Source of the DNA: JACCTH01 sp035281645
Lineage (GTDB): Bacteria; Actinomycetota; Acidimicrobiia; Spongiisociales; ZC4RG35
Length of the DNA stretch: 64,000 nt
Reading direction: 5' to 3'
NCBI GenBank assembly: GCA_035281645.1
Contig: DATEDN010000066.1
Span: forward strand, 1-64,000
Under the pieces are notes generated by a model. The model ran no database searches. It was not told the DNA's origin and worked only from the letters and a program-made list of their open reading frames with translations. The position numbers and the translations under genes are program-made. Of the stretch, positions 33,047 through 42,107 are shown piece after piece (positions within the stretch are counted from its first letter, which is position 1; each line of letters opens with the position of its first letter).

Positions 33047-33403
33047 TTGCTTTTATCGAGGAAGCGGCCGAGGGAGAGAAGCAACGGCATCAAATCGGTC
33101 CGACGTCCAGCGTTTGGCCCTAATGGAGGGAGGCCTCGTCGGCGATCACGCCTTCCGAGTGATCCTCAACGAATGACATGCCATCGGAACGCTTCTTCGA
33201 CCGACGGGACCTCGCCATCGCCCCTCTGGTCGGCGCAGGCGTAGCCCTCATGAAGGCCATGGTTGGCGCCATAAGCATCCTCCAGGGGATCGACCGCAGT
33301 CCGATCGTCGTCCTGGAAACAGTACTTAGCTGTCTGCCGAGCCTTTTTTCCTCGGAGAATTGGTCTCCCTCATTGAGGTTCTGCCATCCAACTGAAACGT
33401 ACG
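33047..33403. other. Region without a supported gene
   Basis: Open frames on both strands (for example from 33178 on the plus strand) lack ribosome sites, family resemblance and consistent composition. The plus-strand frame from 33178 starts with a plausible hydrophobic stretch (LAIAPLVGAGVALMKAMVGA) but degenerates downstream, so it may be a decayed membrane gene. Confidence 0.4.
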
Positions 33404-33994
33404 GTGAGCGAGGCTGGGCCACCAAGCCTTCTCAAAGTGATGCTGATCGAGATTCGGTGCATCCTGCACACGCTGATCATGCTGGCTCGGGGAAAAATCG
33501 AGATGCCCCGATTCGAGGTTGGCCGAACAATCACCTTTGCAGATGGCAGCACTTCGCGGATCTACCGGGAAACGACATCGATGAAGGAGAGACCTTCTTT
33601 TAATCGGGTTCTTCTCGTCGTCCGGTTCCGCCTGAGACTGATCGGAACAAACCGATTTGCCCATGCCCTCTTTCGGTTTGAGTCGCTGTTCAATACCGTG
33701 CTCTTCGCTGCCCATCGCGGGTTCAGGACCAAGCTCTGGCTCACAGACACGCAGACCGGTTTTTATCGGGGCGTTTACGAGTGGTCTGGGTCCGACGCCG
33801 CATCCGACTACGCCGAAGTACTTAGGGTGGTTCTCGCGCCCTGGGTGGAAAAGGGGAGCTTCGGTTGCCGGGTCATCGAGGGGTCCGAACGAAGTAGTTT
33901 TCTAAAAGGCCGCCTCGAAATGGAGCAAAAAGACGTGGCGACTCTATGGTGGCTTCCGGTTCGTTCAGGGCACGGCAGTTCGCGGCGGCGTTAG
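33404..33994 (+). CDS. Hypothetical protein
   Basis: The 196-residue frame shows coherent composition from about residue 13 onward: RFEVGRTITFADGSTSRIYR, RPSFNRVLLVVRFRLRLIGT, FRTKLWLTDTQTGFYRGVYE and a polar C-terminus. I do not recognise a family; alternating hydrophobic strands suggest a compact soluble beta domain. The start could be GTG 33404 or ATG 33440; neither has a convincing ribosome site. No operon partner. Confidence 0.55.
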   Translation: MSEAGPPSLLKVMLIEIRCILHTLIMLARGKIEMPRFEVGRTITFADGSTSRIYRETTSMKERPSFNRVLLVVRFRLRLIGTNRFAHALFRFESLFNTVLFAAHRGFRTKLWLTDTQTGFYRGVYEWSGSDAASDYAEVLRVVLAPWVEKGSFGCRVIEGSERSSFLKGRLEMEQKDVATLWWLPVRSGHGSSRRR

Positions 33995-34410
33995 GCGCGA
34001 GTACGCGCCGAGGAGCGAGGTCGCCATTCCACATGCTGGTCACGGCCTAAGGGTTGGCTTCTCCAGGCCAACGTCCTCGCCGGATTGGTGAACCTCGACT
34101 GCTATTGGTCGGTTGTCAACCTCTTGTTGGTGGGAGTCATCCTGGCCCCAGTTATGGTCAGCGGCTGCGGTTGTCTTGGCGATCAGAGGGAACCTCCGGT
34201 CGGTTGTGGTCGGCTTGTTGGTTCCGGGATGGTGTTCACCGCGATCTACGATCCCGGATCCCGGCGATCTCAATAGGCCAGCCATTTGCGACCGAGCAGC
34301 CCGCCGAAGGTCAGCGCCTCTATACGACCGCCATGGCGAAGTGGCTAAAGACTCTGTTTGGCATTGCTCAGCAGAGCAATCCTCACCGGAGAACTTCTAA
34401 AGAGGGTGTC
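33995..34410. other. Intergenic region, no supported gene
   Basis: A plus-strand frame in phase with the CPBP gene is open from 34054, but its translation has no membrane or domain features. It looks like an accidental extension. The promoter of the CPBP gene probably lies here; no DevR-like box was found. Confidence 0.45.
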
Positions 34411-35415
34411 ATGTCTGGACGCGAAGTCAAACCGATCGAATCGCAAGAGAGTCGTCAGCGAGCAGGTCCACCGAACGCCGGACCTTTGTGGGCCCATGCG
34501 CTTGCAGTAGTTTTCGGCCTCTTCCTAATCGGGTTGTTCACGGGTCTCGCTTATGCCATCGCGGCGGCAGCTGTCGGCGTTGGTCTCTTCCTGTTCTTGA
34601 GCGTGAAAGGAGGCGGTCGGAACCTCCTATTCCGTCGAGCAGTTGACGTTCCGGATCTTCTGGTGATGCTGGCGCTGTATGGCGCCGTAATCGCGTTCTA
34701 CCGGTTGGCTTTCGTCGTTGTGAAGGAAAACGACCTTCTTCTCTTCCTGTTCTTTGCAATTGGGTTACTTGTCGGCGTGGTCGGTGCTGTCGTCTACACC
34801 GTCTGGGCGCGGAAGCGCCCGCTGGAAAGTCTGGGACTCTCGCTGTCGAGTCTGCCCCGGGTGGCGCTTCTGGCATTGCTCTTTGCCGCCGTCCAGTTTT
34901 CGATCACGCTCTGGGGCTATGACCTGCCTGAAACTCAAGGCTGGGTCACTTTGCTTGGCATGGCGCTAATGGTTGGTCTTTTCGAATCAATCTTCTTCCG
35001 AGGGTTTGTGCAGGAGCGGCTCCAAGCATCATTGGGTTCGGCGCCGGCGGTCTTCGGTGCCGCTCTCCTATATGGTGTCTATCACGTCGGTTACGGAATG
35101 GGTCTCGAGGAGGTCATCTTCCTTTCCGGGCTCGGCGTGGTGTACGGGCTGGCATACCTAGCAGCGCGGAACATCCTTGTCCTGTGGCCCTTGCTCACAC
35201 CGCTTGGCAGCCTGTTCGCTCAGCTCGAAGGTGGAGAGCTAGTCGGTCGCCTTCCTTGGGCAGCCCTATTCGGGTTCGCAGATGTCATGGCGGTTATGGC
35301 AACAGCCATCTGGCTCGCACATCGGCATCTGCGTAAGAGAGAACGAAATAGTCGCTCGCCCGCCGTCAACCGGAGAACAGCCTCTACGAGCTTGATTCAA
35401 CGGCCGCTCGGCTGA
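34411..35415 (+). CDS. CPBP-family intramembrane protein with altered EE motif
   Basis: The 334-residue protein has about eight membrane helices and the CPBP (Abi) core: FESIFFRGFVQERL as motif 1 and LLYGVYHVGYG as motif 2. Motif 1 is normally EExxxR; here the second Glu is Ser (E-S-I-F-F-R), so peptidase activity is doubtful although the motif 2 His is present. ATG 34411 follows AAAGAGGGTG. Substrate unknown; CPBP proteins process prenylated or bacteriocin-like peptides. Confidence 0.82.
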   Translation: MSGREVKPIESQESRQRAGPPNAGPLWAHALAVVFGLFLIGLFTGLAYAIAAAAVGVGLFLFLSVKGGGRNLLFRRAVDVPDLLVMLALYGAVIAFYRLAFVVVKENDLLLFLFFAIGLLVGVVGAVVYTVWARKRPLESLGLSLSSLPRVALLALLFAAVQFSITLWGYDLPETQGWVTLLGMALMVGLFESIFFRGFVQERLQASLGSAPAVFGAALLYGVYHVGYGMGLEEVIFLSGLGVVYGLAYLAARNILVLWPLLTPLGSLFAQLEGGELVGRLPWAALFGFADVMAVMATAIWLAHRHLRKRERNSRSPAVNRRTASTSLIQRPLG

Positions 35416-35513
35416 AGGATTGGTCAGTCGGCTGGGGATGGGCATAACTGGCTCTATGGCCAGCTTTTCCACGGTGTTACGGTGGCGATAGGAAAGGGTT
35501 TGATAAAGACTCC

Positions 35514-35939
35514 ATGGCAGAACTCAAGACCAAGGTCACAGACGCAAGCGTTGAAGACTTCATCCACAGCGTGGAGAACGACACCCGGCGCCGGGATGCC
35601 CTCGAGCTTCTCAAGATCTATAAGCGGGTTACCGGAATGGAGCCCAAGATGTGGGGCCCGAGCATCGTTGGCTTCGGCGTATACCACTACAAGTCGGAGC
35701 GCAGCTCACAAGAGGGCGACTGGCCGCTGGCCAGTTTTTCCCCGCGCAAGCAAAACCTGACTCTCTACGTCTACCCCCGCAACTTCCCGGATCTGCTGAA
35801 GGACCTGGGCAAACACACCACCAGCGTTGGCTGTCTCTACGTCAACAAGCTGGCTGACGTCGACACCAAAGTCTTGGAGAAACTGATCGCCGCCAGCTTC
35901 AAGCGGGCCAAGGAGCAGTACGCCAATAGGAGCTCGTAA
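35514..35939 (+). CDS. DUF1801 protein
   Basis: The 141-residue protein matches DUF1801 (YdhG-like): SVEDFIHSVENDTRRRDALE, EPKMWGPSIVGFGVYHYKS, then FSPRKQNLTLYVYPRNF and a C-terminal LADVDTKVLEKLIAASF. The family is sometimes called iron chaperone-like, with weak support. It likely forms a small group with the ABM-domain gene 34 bp downstream. A second, divergent DUF1801 gene occurs at 49264. Confidence 0.87.
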   Translation: MAELKTKVTDASVEDFIHSVENDTRRRDALELLKIYKRVTGMEPKMWGPSIVGFGVYHYKSERSSQEGDWPLASFSPRKQNLTLYVYPRNFPDLLKDLGKHTTSVGCLYVNKLADVDTKVLEKLIAASFKRAKEQYANRSS

Positions 35940-35973
35940 CACCTTTGAGGCGCAGGGAAGGAGGCCTAGAGCA

Positions 35974-36321
35974 ATGAGTGAGCTTATGGGCATCGTTCGT
36001 TTCAAATTTCATCAGGACAGGGTCGAGGAGTTCAAACGCCTTTCCGCTCAGTGCCTGGAAATCGTCCGGGCCAGGGACTCCGGCACGCTCCAGTACGACA
36101 CCTATCTAAACGAGGACCAGTCGGAGGCCATCGTCATCGAGCGCTTCAGGGATTCCGAGGCGCTCATCGAGCACAGTGCGAACCTCGCCCACTTAACGCC
36201 GGCAATTCTGGAGACGGGCTTGGTCTCAGGGGAACTCCTCGGTGAACCGAGCGCAGAGCTCAAAGCGAAGATTGGCGACGGCGAAGAACCCCAGCTTTTC
36301 ACCCCCTACCAGTTGATGTAG
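35974..36321 (+). CDS. Antibiotic-biosynthesis-monooxygenase (ABM) domain protein
   Basis: The 115-residue protein has the ferredoxin-like ABM fold pattern: MGIVRFKFHQDRVEEFKRLS, SGTLQYDTYLNEDQSEAIVI, and FRDSEALIEHSANL. Relatives act on quinone-like compounds or haem, or have no known reaction. AAGGAGGCCTAGAGCA precedes the ATG. Confidence 0.83.
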   Translation: MSELMGIVRFKFHQDRVEEFKRLSAQCLEIVRARDSGTLQYDTYLNEDQSEAIVIERFRDSEALIEHSANLAHLTPAILETGLVSGELLGEPSAELKAKIGDGEEPQLFTPYQLM

Positions 36322-36333
36322 ACGGGTGTCGGG

Positions 36334-36936
36334 TCAGGGCGCAGCGTTGGCGCCGGGCGGCCCCTCGAGCACCGTGGGAACGTACTCGAGGAGTTGGATC
36401 TTGTCGTCAAATGTCTGGTGGGAAACCAGCTCGAGGGCGACGTCGGGATAGCCGTCATAGATACGGTCGCGGCCGGTGCTCCCGGTGATGACCGGGAAGA
36501 CCCCAACTCGGAAGCGGTCCACGAGGCCGGCTTTCAGGAGCGAGCGGCACAAACTGATGCTGCCGAGGGTGTGCAACGGACTGGTGCCGTCGCGCTTCAT
36601 CGCTCTCACCGTCTCCACAGCATCCCCAGCGACCAGCCGGGTGTTGGCCCACGACAACGGCTCCTTGAGCGTCGAGGAGAACACCACCTTGGGCTGTTTG
36701 GTGACCACGCCCATGGCGGCGTCTTCCTCGGTGGCGTCATCCGATTTCGCTGCTTGGGCGGCGAATCCCGACATCAGCCGGTAGGTGTTGGCTCCCATGA
36801 GAGTCGTGTAGTCCTGTGGTTGCTGTTGGAGCCAAGTCAAATATTGGGGACCCTCGAGCCCCCACCAACCGGGCCAACCTTCGGCAGCGCCAAATCCGTC
36901 CAATGAGGTGATGAAATCCACCATCAATTCCGGCAT
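36334..36936 (-). CDS. Dihydrofolate-reductase-like (RibD C-terminal) protein
   Basis: The 200-residue protein fits RibD_C: MPELMVDFITSLDGFGAAEG, TTLMGANTYRLMSG, KVVFSSTLKEPLSWANTRLV and DRFRVGVFPVITGSTGRDRI. These NADPH-binding proteins are common in actinobacteria and mostly uncharacterised. AAAGGAGAACAA precedes the ATG. It is convergent with the ABM gene. A related domain is fused to a cyclase at 52160-53293. Confidence 0.88.
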   Translation of the reverse strand: MPELMVDFITSLDGFGAAEGWPGWWGLEGPQYLTWLQQQPQDYTTLMGANTYRLMSGFAAQAAKSDDATEEDAAMGVVTKQPKVVFSSTLKEPLSWANTRLVAGDAVETVRAMKRDGTSPLHTLGSISLCRSLLKAGLVDRFRVGVFPVITGSTGRDRIYDGYPDVALELVSHQTFDDKIQLLEYVPTVLEGPPGANAAP

Positions 36937-37000
36937 TTGTTCTCCTTTGGTCGATCTTGACCATTGCGACAGGTACGACGTGGCGATGGCAACCCGAGCA

Positions 37001-38284
37001 TCATTTCGCTACGCGATCAGCCAGCGCCTGTCTCCTGCTCTGAGATTCGTGGGCGTCGAGGGATCTCCCTAAGAGGTACCAAGTTTCCATTTTGCCTTTG
37101 CCCTTGACCTCGATCGTTCCCCGCCGCTCCAATTCGAACTCATCCTTGAGCAACTCGTAGGTGGGCCGAGTGACCTGAATCCGACCTGGTGTGCCACCCG
37201 ACTCCATCCGAGATGCAGTGTTCACCGCGTCTCCCCATAGGTCGTAGAGGAACTTGTGCCGACCGATGACGCCGGCCACGACCGGCCCCGAGTTGATCCC
37301 GATTCGCAGTTGGAAGCCAAGGTCGCCACAAGGGCCTCCGGGCGCGGTCGAGCCGACCATATCGAGTGCCACCAAGGCAATAGCCCGGGCGTGGTCCGGC
37401 CGTGGAATCGGGACCCCGGCGGCAACCATGTAGGCATCGCCGATGGTTTTGATCTTCTCGAGCCCGTGCCGCTCAGTCAGCGTGTCGAAATGGCTGAAAA
37501 GCCGATCGAGCAGTCCGACGATCTCGGCAGCCGGCAGATCCTGCGAGCGGGCGGTGAAATCGACCACATCGGCGAACAGCACCGAGGCGGCCGCGAACTG
37601 GTCGGCGATGGTACGAGCCTCGCCTTTGAGTCGGTCGGCGATCGAGGTGGGAAGGATGTTCAGGAGCAGTCCCTCGGACCGCTGCTGTTCTGACCGGAGA
37701 GCGGTCAACGCTTCCTCGCGCTGCCTTGCGAACAGGGCCAGCAATGTGAAGAAGATCGTCCCGCCAACAGTGACGTTCATCGCCAGGAGAAGACCGGAAA
37801 ACCATTCCGGCAGCGGGGAAGGGATCCCCAGTGCGATCCCGGCAACCCCCGACGCCAGGAAGATGGTGACGAAGGCGAAGAACCATCGGATGCCGGCCCG
37901 CACGCCATCGAAGACCAGGGCGCCGAGCGGGGCGAGGATGCCCCAAATGCCGGGTGATCCGCCGGGCAGGAAGCCGCCGAGGGCGATCATCGAAATCGTA
38001 GGGGCGAGGAGGATGTCCGCGAGTTGGATGCGCAAGAGTTGACGGAAGTTGCCGTTCCTGGCGAAGAGAGCGATGGACCCGATTGAGATCACCGCGTAGA
38101 GCAACGCCAACGAGCCCGACCAGGCGCCGAATGCAAGATACAGGCCGGCCCAGAGGAAAGAGATCGGCAGGATTAGGACCGCGATCCGGACAAGAAGTGC
38201 CTTGCGGTGGCGCGTATCGTCGTCGTCGGACGGTTCGGCCCCGATCGTGGCGAGGCGGTCGCCGAGCCCCCTGAGGTACGTCAC
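37001..38284 (-). CDS. Membrane-bound class III adenylate/guanylate cyclase
   Basis: About 427 residues: six or so N-terminal membrane helices (LLVRIAVLILPISFLWAGLY onward), a short linker with LLLNILPTSIADRLKGEART, then a cyclase domain with both metal-binding Asp (LFADVVDFTA and KTIGDAYMVAAG) and the catalytic Asn-Arg segment (DLWGDAVNTASRME). It should make cAMP or cGMP. The frame opens from 38623, but sequence before 38284 is Arg-rich and noncoding in look; GTG 38284 lacks a ribosome site, so the start is uncertain. Confidence 0.88.
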   Translation of the reverse strand: MTYLRGLGDRLATIGAEPSDDDDTRHRKALLVRIAVLILPISFLWAGLYLAFGAWSGSLALLYAVISIGSIALFARNGNFRQLLRIQLADILLAPTISMIALGGFLPGGSPGIWGILAPLGALVFDGVRAGIRWFFAFVTIFLASGVAGIALGIPSPLPEWFSGLLLAMNVTVGGTIFFTLLALFARQREEALTALRSEQQRSEGLLLNILPTSIADRLKGEARTIADQFAAASVLFADVVDFTARSQDLPAAEIVGLLDRLFSHFDTLTERHGLEKIKTIGDAYMVAAGVPIPRPDHARAIALVALDMVGSTAPGGPCGDLGFQLRIGINSGPVVAGVIGRHKFLYDLWGDAVNTASRMESGGTPGRIQVTRPTYELLKDEFELERRGTIEVKGKGKMETWYLLGRSLDAHESQSRRQALADRVAK

Positions 38285-38340
38285 CGCACGAGGATACGTC
38301 GATGTGGGGGGCAGACTCGCTGCGGTATGCGCGGACCTCC

Positions 38341-39351
38341 TCAGGCTTCGAGTGGGGGGAGTGGCCTGGCAGCGGGGCCGTTGATCACAGCCCCGGCGTA
38401 GTCGTATCGGGAGCCGTGGCACGGGCAGTCCCAGGTTCGGGCACGGCTGTTCCAGCCGACCACACAGCCCATATGGGTGCAACGAGCCGAAAGTAGGTAG
38501 GTCGAACCGTCTTCGTGGAGGTAGGCCGCCACCCTCTCTCCTTCCACCTCCACCACGGCGCCTTCGCCGGGACGGAGGTCGAAGAATTGGCGACCCACGG
38601 TCTTGGCGATGAGCACGTCGCATGGGGCTTCGTGCGCCACCCGGTTGGGGACCACTCGTTGGATGTAGCGCCGAGATCCGGTCATTCCCTTGCTGCCAAC
38701 CACCACCAGGTCGTGATCGCCGGCGGCCTTCGAGATCTTGGCCGATGGGTTGCCCTTGGCCACGATGAGATTCATCTCCTCGCCACCGAGACGAGCGGCA
38801 GTATCGCGAAGGACGATGTCCCCAATCAGTGGGTCTCCCACGAACATCAGGCTGACCGCGGCTCCGAGTGCTTGCGCCAGGGCATGACCGTGACGCGCGG
38901 CCTGATGGGCGGTTAGAGATCCGTCGGTGCCAATCAAGACCTTTCGGTAGCTGGGCGGCCGATTCTGAGGATCGCTTGTCCTCACCACCAAGATGTCGAT
39001 CGGGGTGTTATGAGCCACCTGATCGGGAATACCCCCCATCGCGAACCGACTCCCCGACCCTATCCCGTGGTCGCCGATAACCAGAAGGTCGGCTAGCCGC
39101 TCGGTGGCGGCCGTCATGATCGATTGGGCGATCTCACCCTGTTGTTGGGCACCTTCGGCTTCGACCCCTGCCCTCCGCGCTCGCTCCGCCGCTTCCTCCA
39201 GGATCTTGGCGCTGGCTAGCGAGTCGTCACCGACGTGGACGAGGGTAAGACTTGCCCCAAGTTGATTGGCGAGACTGGCAGCGACTTCCTCGGCCACCGC
39301 CGAGGTCGCCGTCCCATGGGCCCCGACCAGGATGCGGCGATAGGCGCTCAA
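38341..39351 (-). CDS. Tandem universal stress protein fused to a Rieske [2Fe-2S] domain
   Basis: The 336-residue protein has two UspA domains (RRILVGAHGTATSAVAEEVA; YRKVLIGTDGSLTAHQAARH with GSKGMTGSRRYIQRVVPNRV), then a Rieske domain with both cluster motifs (CTHMGC and CPCHGSRYD) near the C-terminus. Rieske clusters normally occur in oxygenases and cytochrome complexes, so the fusion suggests a redox-sensing USP. TTG 39351 is set because it overlaps the upstream stop and no other start exists; the frame open to 39597 runs over the neighbour gene. Confidence 0.86.
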   Translation of the reverse strand: MSAYRRILVGAHGTATSAVAEEVAASLANQLGASLTLVHVGDDSLASAKILEEAAERARRAGVEAEGAQQQGEIAQSIMTAATERLADLLVIGDHGIGSGSRFAMGGIPDQVAHNTPIDILVVRTSDPQNRPPSYRKVLIGTDGSLTAHQAARHGHALAQALGAAVSLMFVGDPLIGDIVLRDTAARLGGEEMNLIVAKGNPSAKISKAAGDHDLVVVGSKGMTGSRRYIQRVVPNRVAHEAPCDVLIAKTVGRQFFDLRPGEGAVVEVEGERVAAYLHEDGSTYLLSARCTHMGCVVGWNSRARTWDCPCHGSRYDYAGAVINGPAARPLPPLEA

Positions 39352-39815
39352 AAGGGCTTCATCACCATCAAATAGACGATAAAAAGCAAGGCAACCACTC
39401 CGCTCCCCGCCGTGAGGATCGGGTTGCCTGAGTTCAGCACCCGGGCGAAGTCGTCGCCGGTAACCGTGGTTCCGCTCCCCATCAGCTCCAGGACCATTCG
39501 GACGCGCCGGAAATGTCCACGAGCCATGGGAAACATCAGGATTCCGACGCCGATCAGCAAGCCGAGCGAGACCCAGATCCAACCCCGCGAGAACCACCTG
39601 CCCTGAATCCCGGCACCGATCCCGCCCACCAGCAGCACCAGAGTCGAGATGTAGAAGGCATTCACCGTGGCGGCGCTGAGCTGGAGGATCCCCGAAACCT
39701 GCTGCGGATCACGTATGCGACGCATGAGCACGGTCGCTGCCATGGAGGTCCCGTGAGCAGCCGCGAAGCCCACCACACCGACCAGATGAATGAAAACCCA
39801 CCAGCCATAGCTCAT
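39348..39815 (-). CDS. DUF2269-like membrane protein
   Basis: The 155-residue protein has four hydrophobic helices (WWVFIHLVGVVGFAAAHGTS, NAFYISTLVLLVGGIGAGI, WIWVSLGLLIGVGILMFP and GVVALLFIVYLMVM). The N-terminal YGWWVFIHLVGVVGFAAAHG, with His residues in membrane helices, recalls DUF2269 integral proteins. ATG 39815 is chosen at the hydrophobic start. Its stop overlaps the USP-Rieske TTG, so the two are coupled; a membrane redox link is inference. Confidence 0.8.
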   Translation of the reverse strand: MSYGWWVFIHLVGVVGFAAAHGTSMAATVLMRRIRDPQQVSGILQLSAATVNAFYISTLVLLVGGIGAGIQGRWFSRGWIWVSLGLLIGVGILMFPMARGHFRRVRMVLELMGSGTTVTGDDFARVLNSGNPILTAGSGVVALLFIVYLMVMKPF

Positions 39816-39884
39816 GGCGACGAGTTTTCTACGGATGACGAGGGCGGTCAACCAACGAACGCCGTGGCGGAGGGTGGACCGCTG

Positions 39885-40753
39885 CTAACTGGAGGATTGA
39901 TACCAAGTGGCGGTAGATGTCGGCAGGAACCCGACACCTTGATAGAGAGCGCCGGCGGCGTCGGTGTCGTATGAGATCTTGACCCGCTGGGCGCCTCTCT
40001 TGAAGAGGCGATCGATTCCGGCAGTCAGCATCGCTCGTGCGAGACCTCGCCGTTGGAACTCCTCTTCGACTCTGACGGGTTCGACGAGACCCACCTTTGT
40101 GGTCGGGTCAAACCAGTACAGCGAGTAGCCGGCGACCACCCCATCGGTGGTCTCGACCGCGAGATCGAGCTCCGGGTCGTAAAGGGAACACTGGGCGAGT
40201 CGCTGCGCCACCCCGTCCCCATTTCGACGGCGCAGCGGATGCAGGGTGTCCCGACGCTGAGTCCGATCGACCAGTACGAAGCCAGCAGTAGAGCTGATAC
40301 GGCCGGCCGATCGGCAGCATCCATCCAGCCGGTGGAGTCTCGGCCGCCGGCAGTAAGCCCGGCTCGCTGGGCTAGCTCTGTGAAGGCTCGATCATCGTCG
40401 CTCACCGGCACTTCGAACCTGGTGTCCACGTGCCTTATGGCATGCTCCAACGCCCGAGTCCACACCAGGTCCGGGGGCGGCCCTGGCGCCCCGGGGACGA
40501 TGACCGGGTCGCATTGCCAGGCCTGATCGATCCAGCTCGTCAGCAGGACTCCGGCAACGGGCCCTCCATAGTCGACCCAGAAGAGCTTCTCGGCTTTGTC
40601 AGACCGCCGCGGCAGGCGCCACCACCACTGCACATCGGCGGCTTCCCATAGGCCGGCCTGATGGTGAGCGAGACGAGCTCGCTGCAACAAGTTCGTCGCC
40701 AGCATCACTTCTTCAAACTCGACTGCTCTGACCTCTCGCACCGGCACATCCAA
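39885..40753 (-). pseudogene. GNAT acetyltransferase interrupted by a frameshift
   Basis: The N-terminal half (40753 down to about 40265) reads MDVPVREVRAVEFEEVMLAT and continues with sensible protein to ALLLASYW, then the same frame becomes Ser/Arg-rich. The C-terminal half is in another frame from about 40240 to 39885: SLYDPELDLAVETTDGVVAG, VEEEFQRRGLARAMLTAGID (GNAT CoA-binding motif) and AAGALYQGVGF. One indel near 40240-40265 would restore a normal two-part GNAT of about 290 residues. It is either a recent pseudogene or a base-calling error. Confidence 0.8.
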
Positions 40754-40791
40754 CCCTCAAGCGCCCCAGTCGAAAAGGTGGGTGAGCGAGG

Positions 40792-42030
40792 TCAGCCCAA
40801 CGACTGCTCGGCTCCAGCATGGGCGATGTGAGAGAGTTGACGCCAGATCAGGATGAGCGTGACCGCCGAGCCGATGCCGGCGAACCAGAAGGGCCCAGTG
40901 ACGCCCCATCTGCCGGCGACAAACCCACCCAATGCCGCACCCGCCACTAGTCCCCCATAGGATCCCAGTTGGTTGATGCTGCTGACTCGTCCCAGGAAGT
41001 CGGCAGGCACGGCTCGCTGGCGAATCGTGGTGGTCGTGGTTCCCCAGATCGAGTTATGGGCCCCGAACAGGAAGAGGATGGCCATCCCCACCCACGGCGT
41101 GGTAGTGGTTGCCAGGGTCAAGTGGGTGAGGCATTCGACTACCAGACCTATCCGCATGATGTCGGCCAGGCTGAACCGCGACTCCAGGGCCCCATAGGCG
41201 GCGGCTCCGAGGAGCCCTCCAATCGCACCGGCCGTGATCATCAGCCCGTAGCCCACTTCGCCGACCTGGAGGCGGTCGATTGCGATCAGAACTAGGACGG
41301 ACCAAGCGGCACCAAAAGTGATATTGAAGACGAAGACCGTCACCGCCATGGTGCGAAGCGGGGCGTGGTTCCAGAGCCAGCGCAATCCTTCCCTGAGGTC
41401 GCGCCCGAGGTGCGAGGGCTCACCTGAGTTCACCGATGGTGTTCGCGCGATCCGAGAGGCAAGCACTGCCCCCAGAGCCGTGCACATTGCCTGAGCACCA
41501 AACGGCACGGCCATCCCGACTGCGAACAAGAAGGCCCCGATCGGCGGTCCCACTAGCTGGTTGGCGGTGATGAATCCGGATACGGTTCGGGCGTTCGCCA
41601 CTCCGAGGTCTCTCTCCGCCACAACCATGGGGAGGAGCGTCGCCTTGGTGATGTCAGCGAAGACTTCGGCGATACCCAAAATGAAGAGCGTTGTCAGAAC
41701 GACGACCACGTTGGCTTTTCCGCTGGCGATGATCACCGTGAAGGTGGCGACCACCAAAGCTCGCAAGGCGTTGACCACGATGGCAATCCGCCTTCGGTTG
41801 AGTCGATCGGCCAGGACTCCCACGTACAGACCGATTACCAGGTAAGGGAGGCGTTGGACGAGAAGGGCCATGGCCACGAGCCCGGGATCGCTGGTCTGGG
41901 CCGCCATTAGAAGCGGTCCTACTGCCACCGCGATGCCGTCGCCGATGTTGGTGGCCCAGGAGGCGGCGAAGAGCCATCGAAAGTCCCGCCCGAGACGACT
42001 GGGAGCTATGGCTTCGACGATTCGACCCAC
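40792..42030 (-). CDS. MFS exporter
   Basis: The 412-residue transporter has twelve predicted helices and the MFS A-motif region GVLADRLNRRRIAIVVNALR. The overall pattern (WATNIGDGIAVAVGPLLMA; FLGRVSSINQLGSYGGLVAG) is that of the MFS_3/EntS-like drug and siderophore exporter group. Substrate unknown. It begins at a GTG and diverges from the DUF488 gene. Confidence 0.87.
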   Translation of the reverse strand: MGRIVEAIAPSRLGRDFRWLFAASWATNIGDGIAVAVGPLLMAAQTSDPGLVAMALLVQRLPYLVIGLYVGVLADRLNRRRIAIVVNALRALVVATFTVIIASGKANVVVVLTTLFILGIAEVFADITKATLLPMVVAERDLGVANARTVSGFITANQLVGPPIGAFLFAVGMAVPFGAQAMCTALGAVLASRIARTPSVNSGEPSHLGRDLREGLRWLWNHAPLRTMAVTVFVFNITFGAAWSVLVLIAIDRLQVGEVGYGLMITAGAIGGLLGAAAYGALESRFSLADIMRIGLVVECLTHLTLATTTTPWVGMAILFLFGAHNSIWGTTTTTIRQRAVPADFLGRVSSINQLGSYGGLVAGAALGGFVAGRWGVTGPFWFAGIGSAVTLILIWRQLSHIAHAGAEQSLG

Positions 42031-42107
42031 AACCGCTGCACGCCAACGATGGGCAAAACCCTGGCTGGTGATGAATAGCGGGGCTGGTTTGAGATTATGT
42101 GGGGTCT

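Noticed and set aside
33120..33603. Overlapping open frames on both strands
   Set aside because: No ribosome site, no coherent domain and no family pattern; treated as noncoding or decayed.
34054..34410. N-terminal extension of the CPBP gene
   Set aside because: Translation lacks membrane segments and a ribosome site, while ATG 34411 has one.
38285..38623. Long N-terminal extension of the membrane cyclase
   Set aside because: The extension is Arg/Pro-rich and overlaps the Rieske end of the neighbouring gene in another frame.
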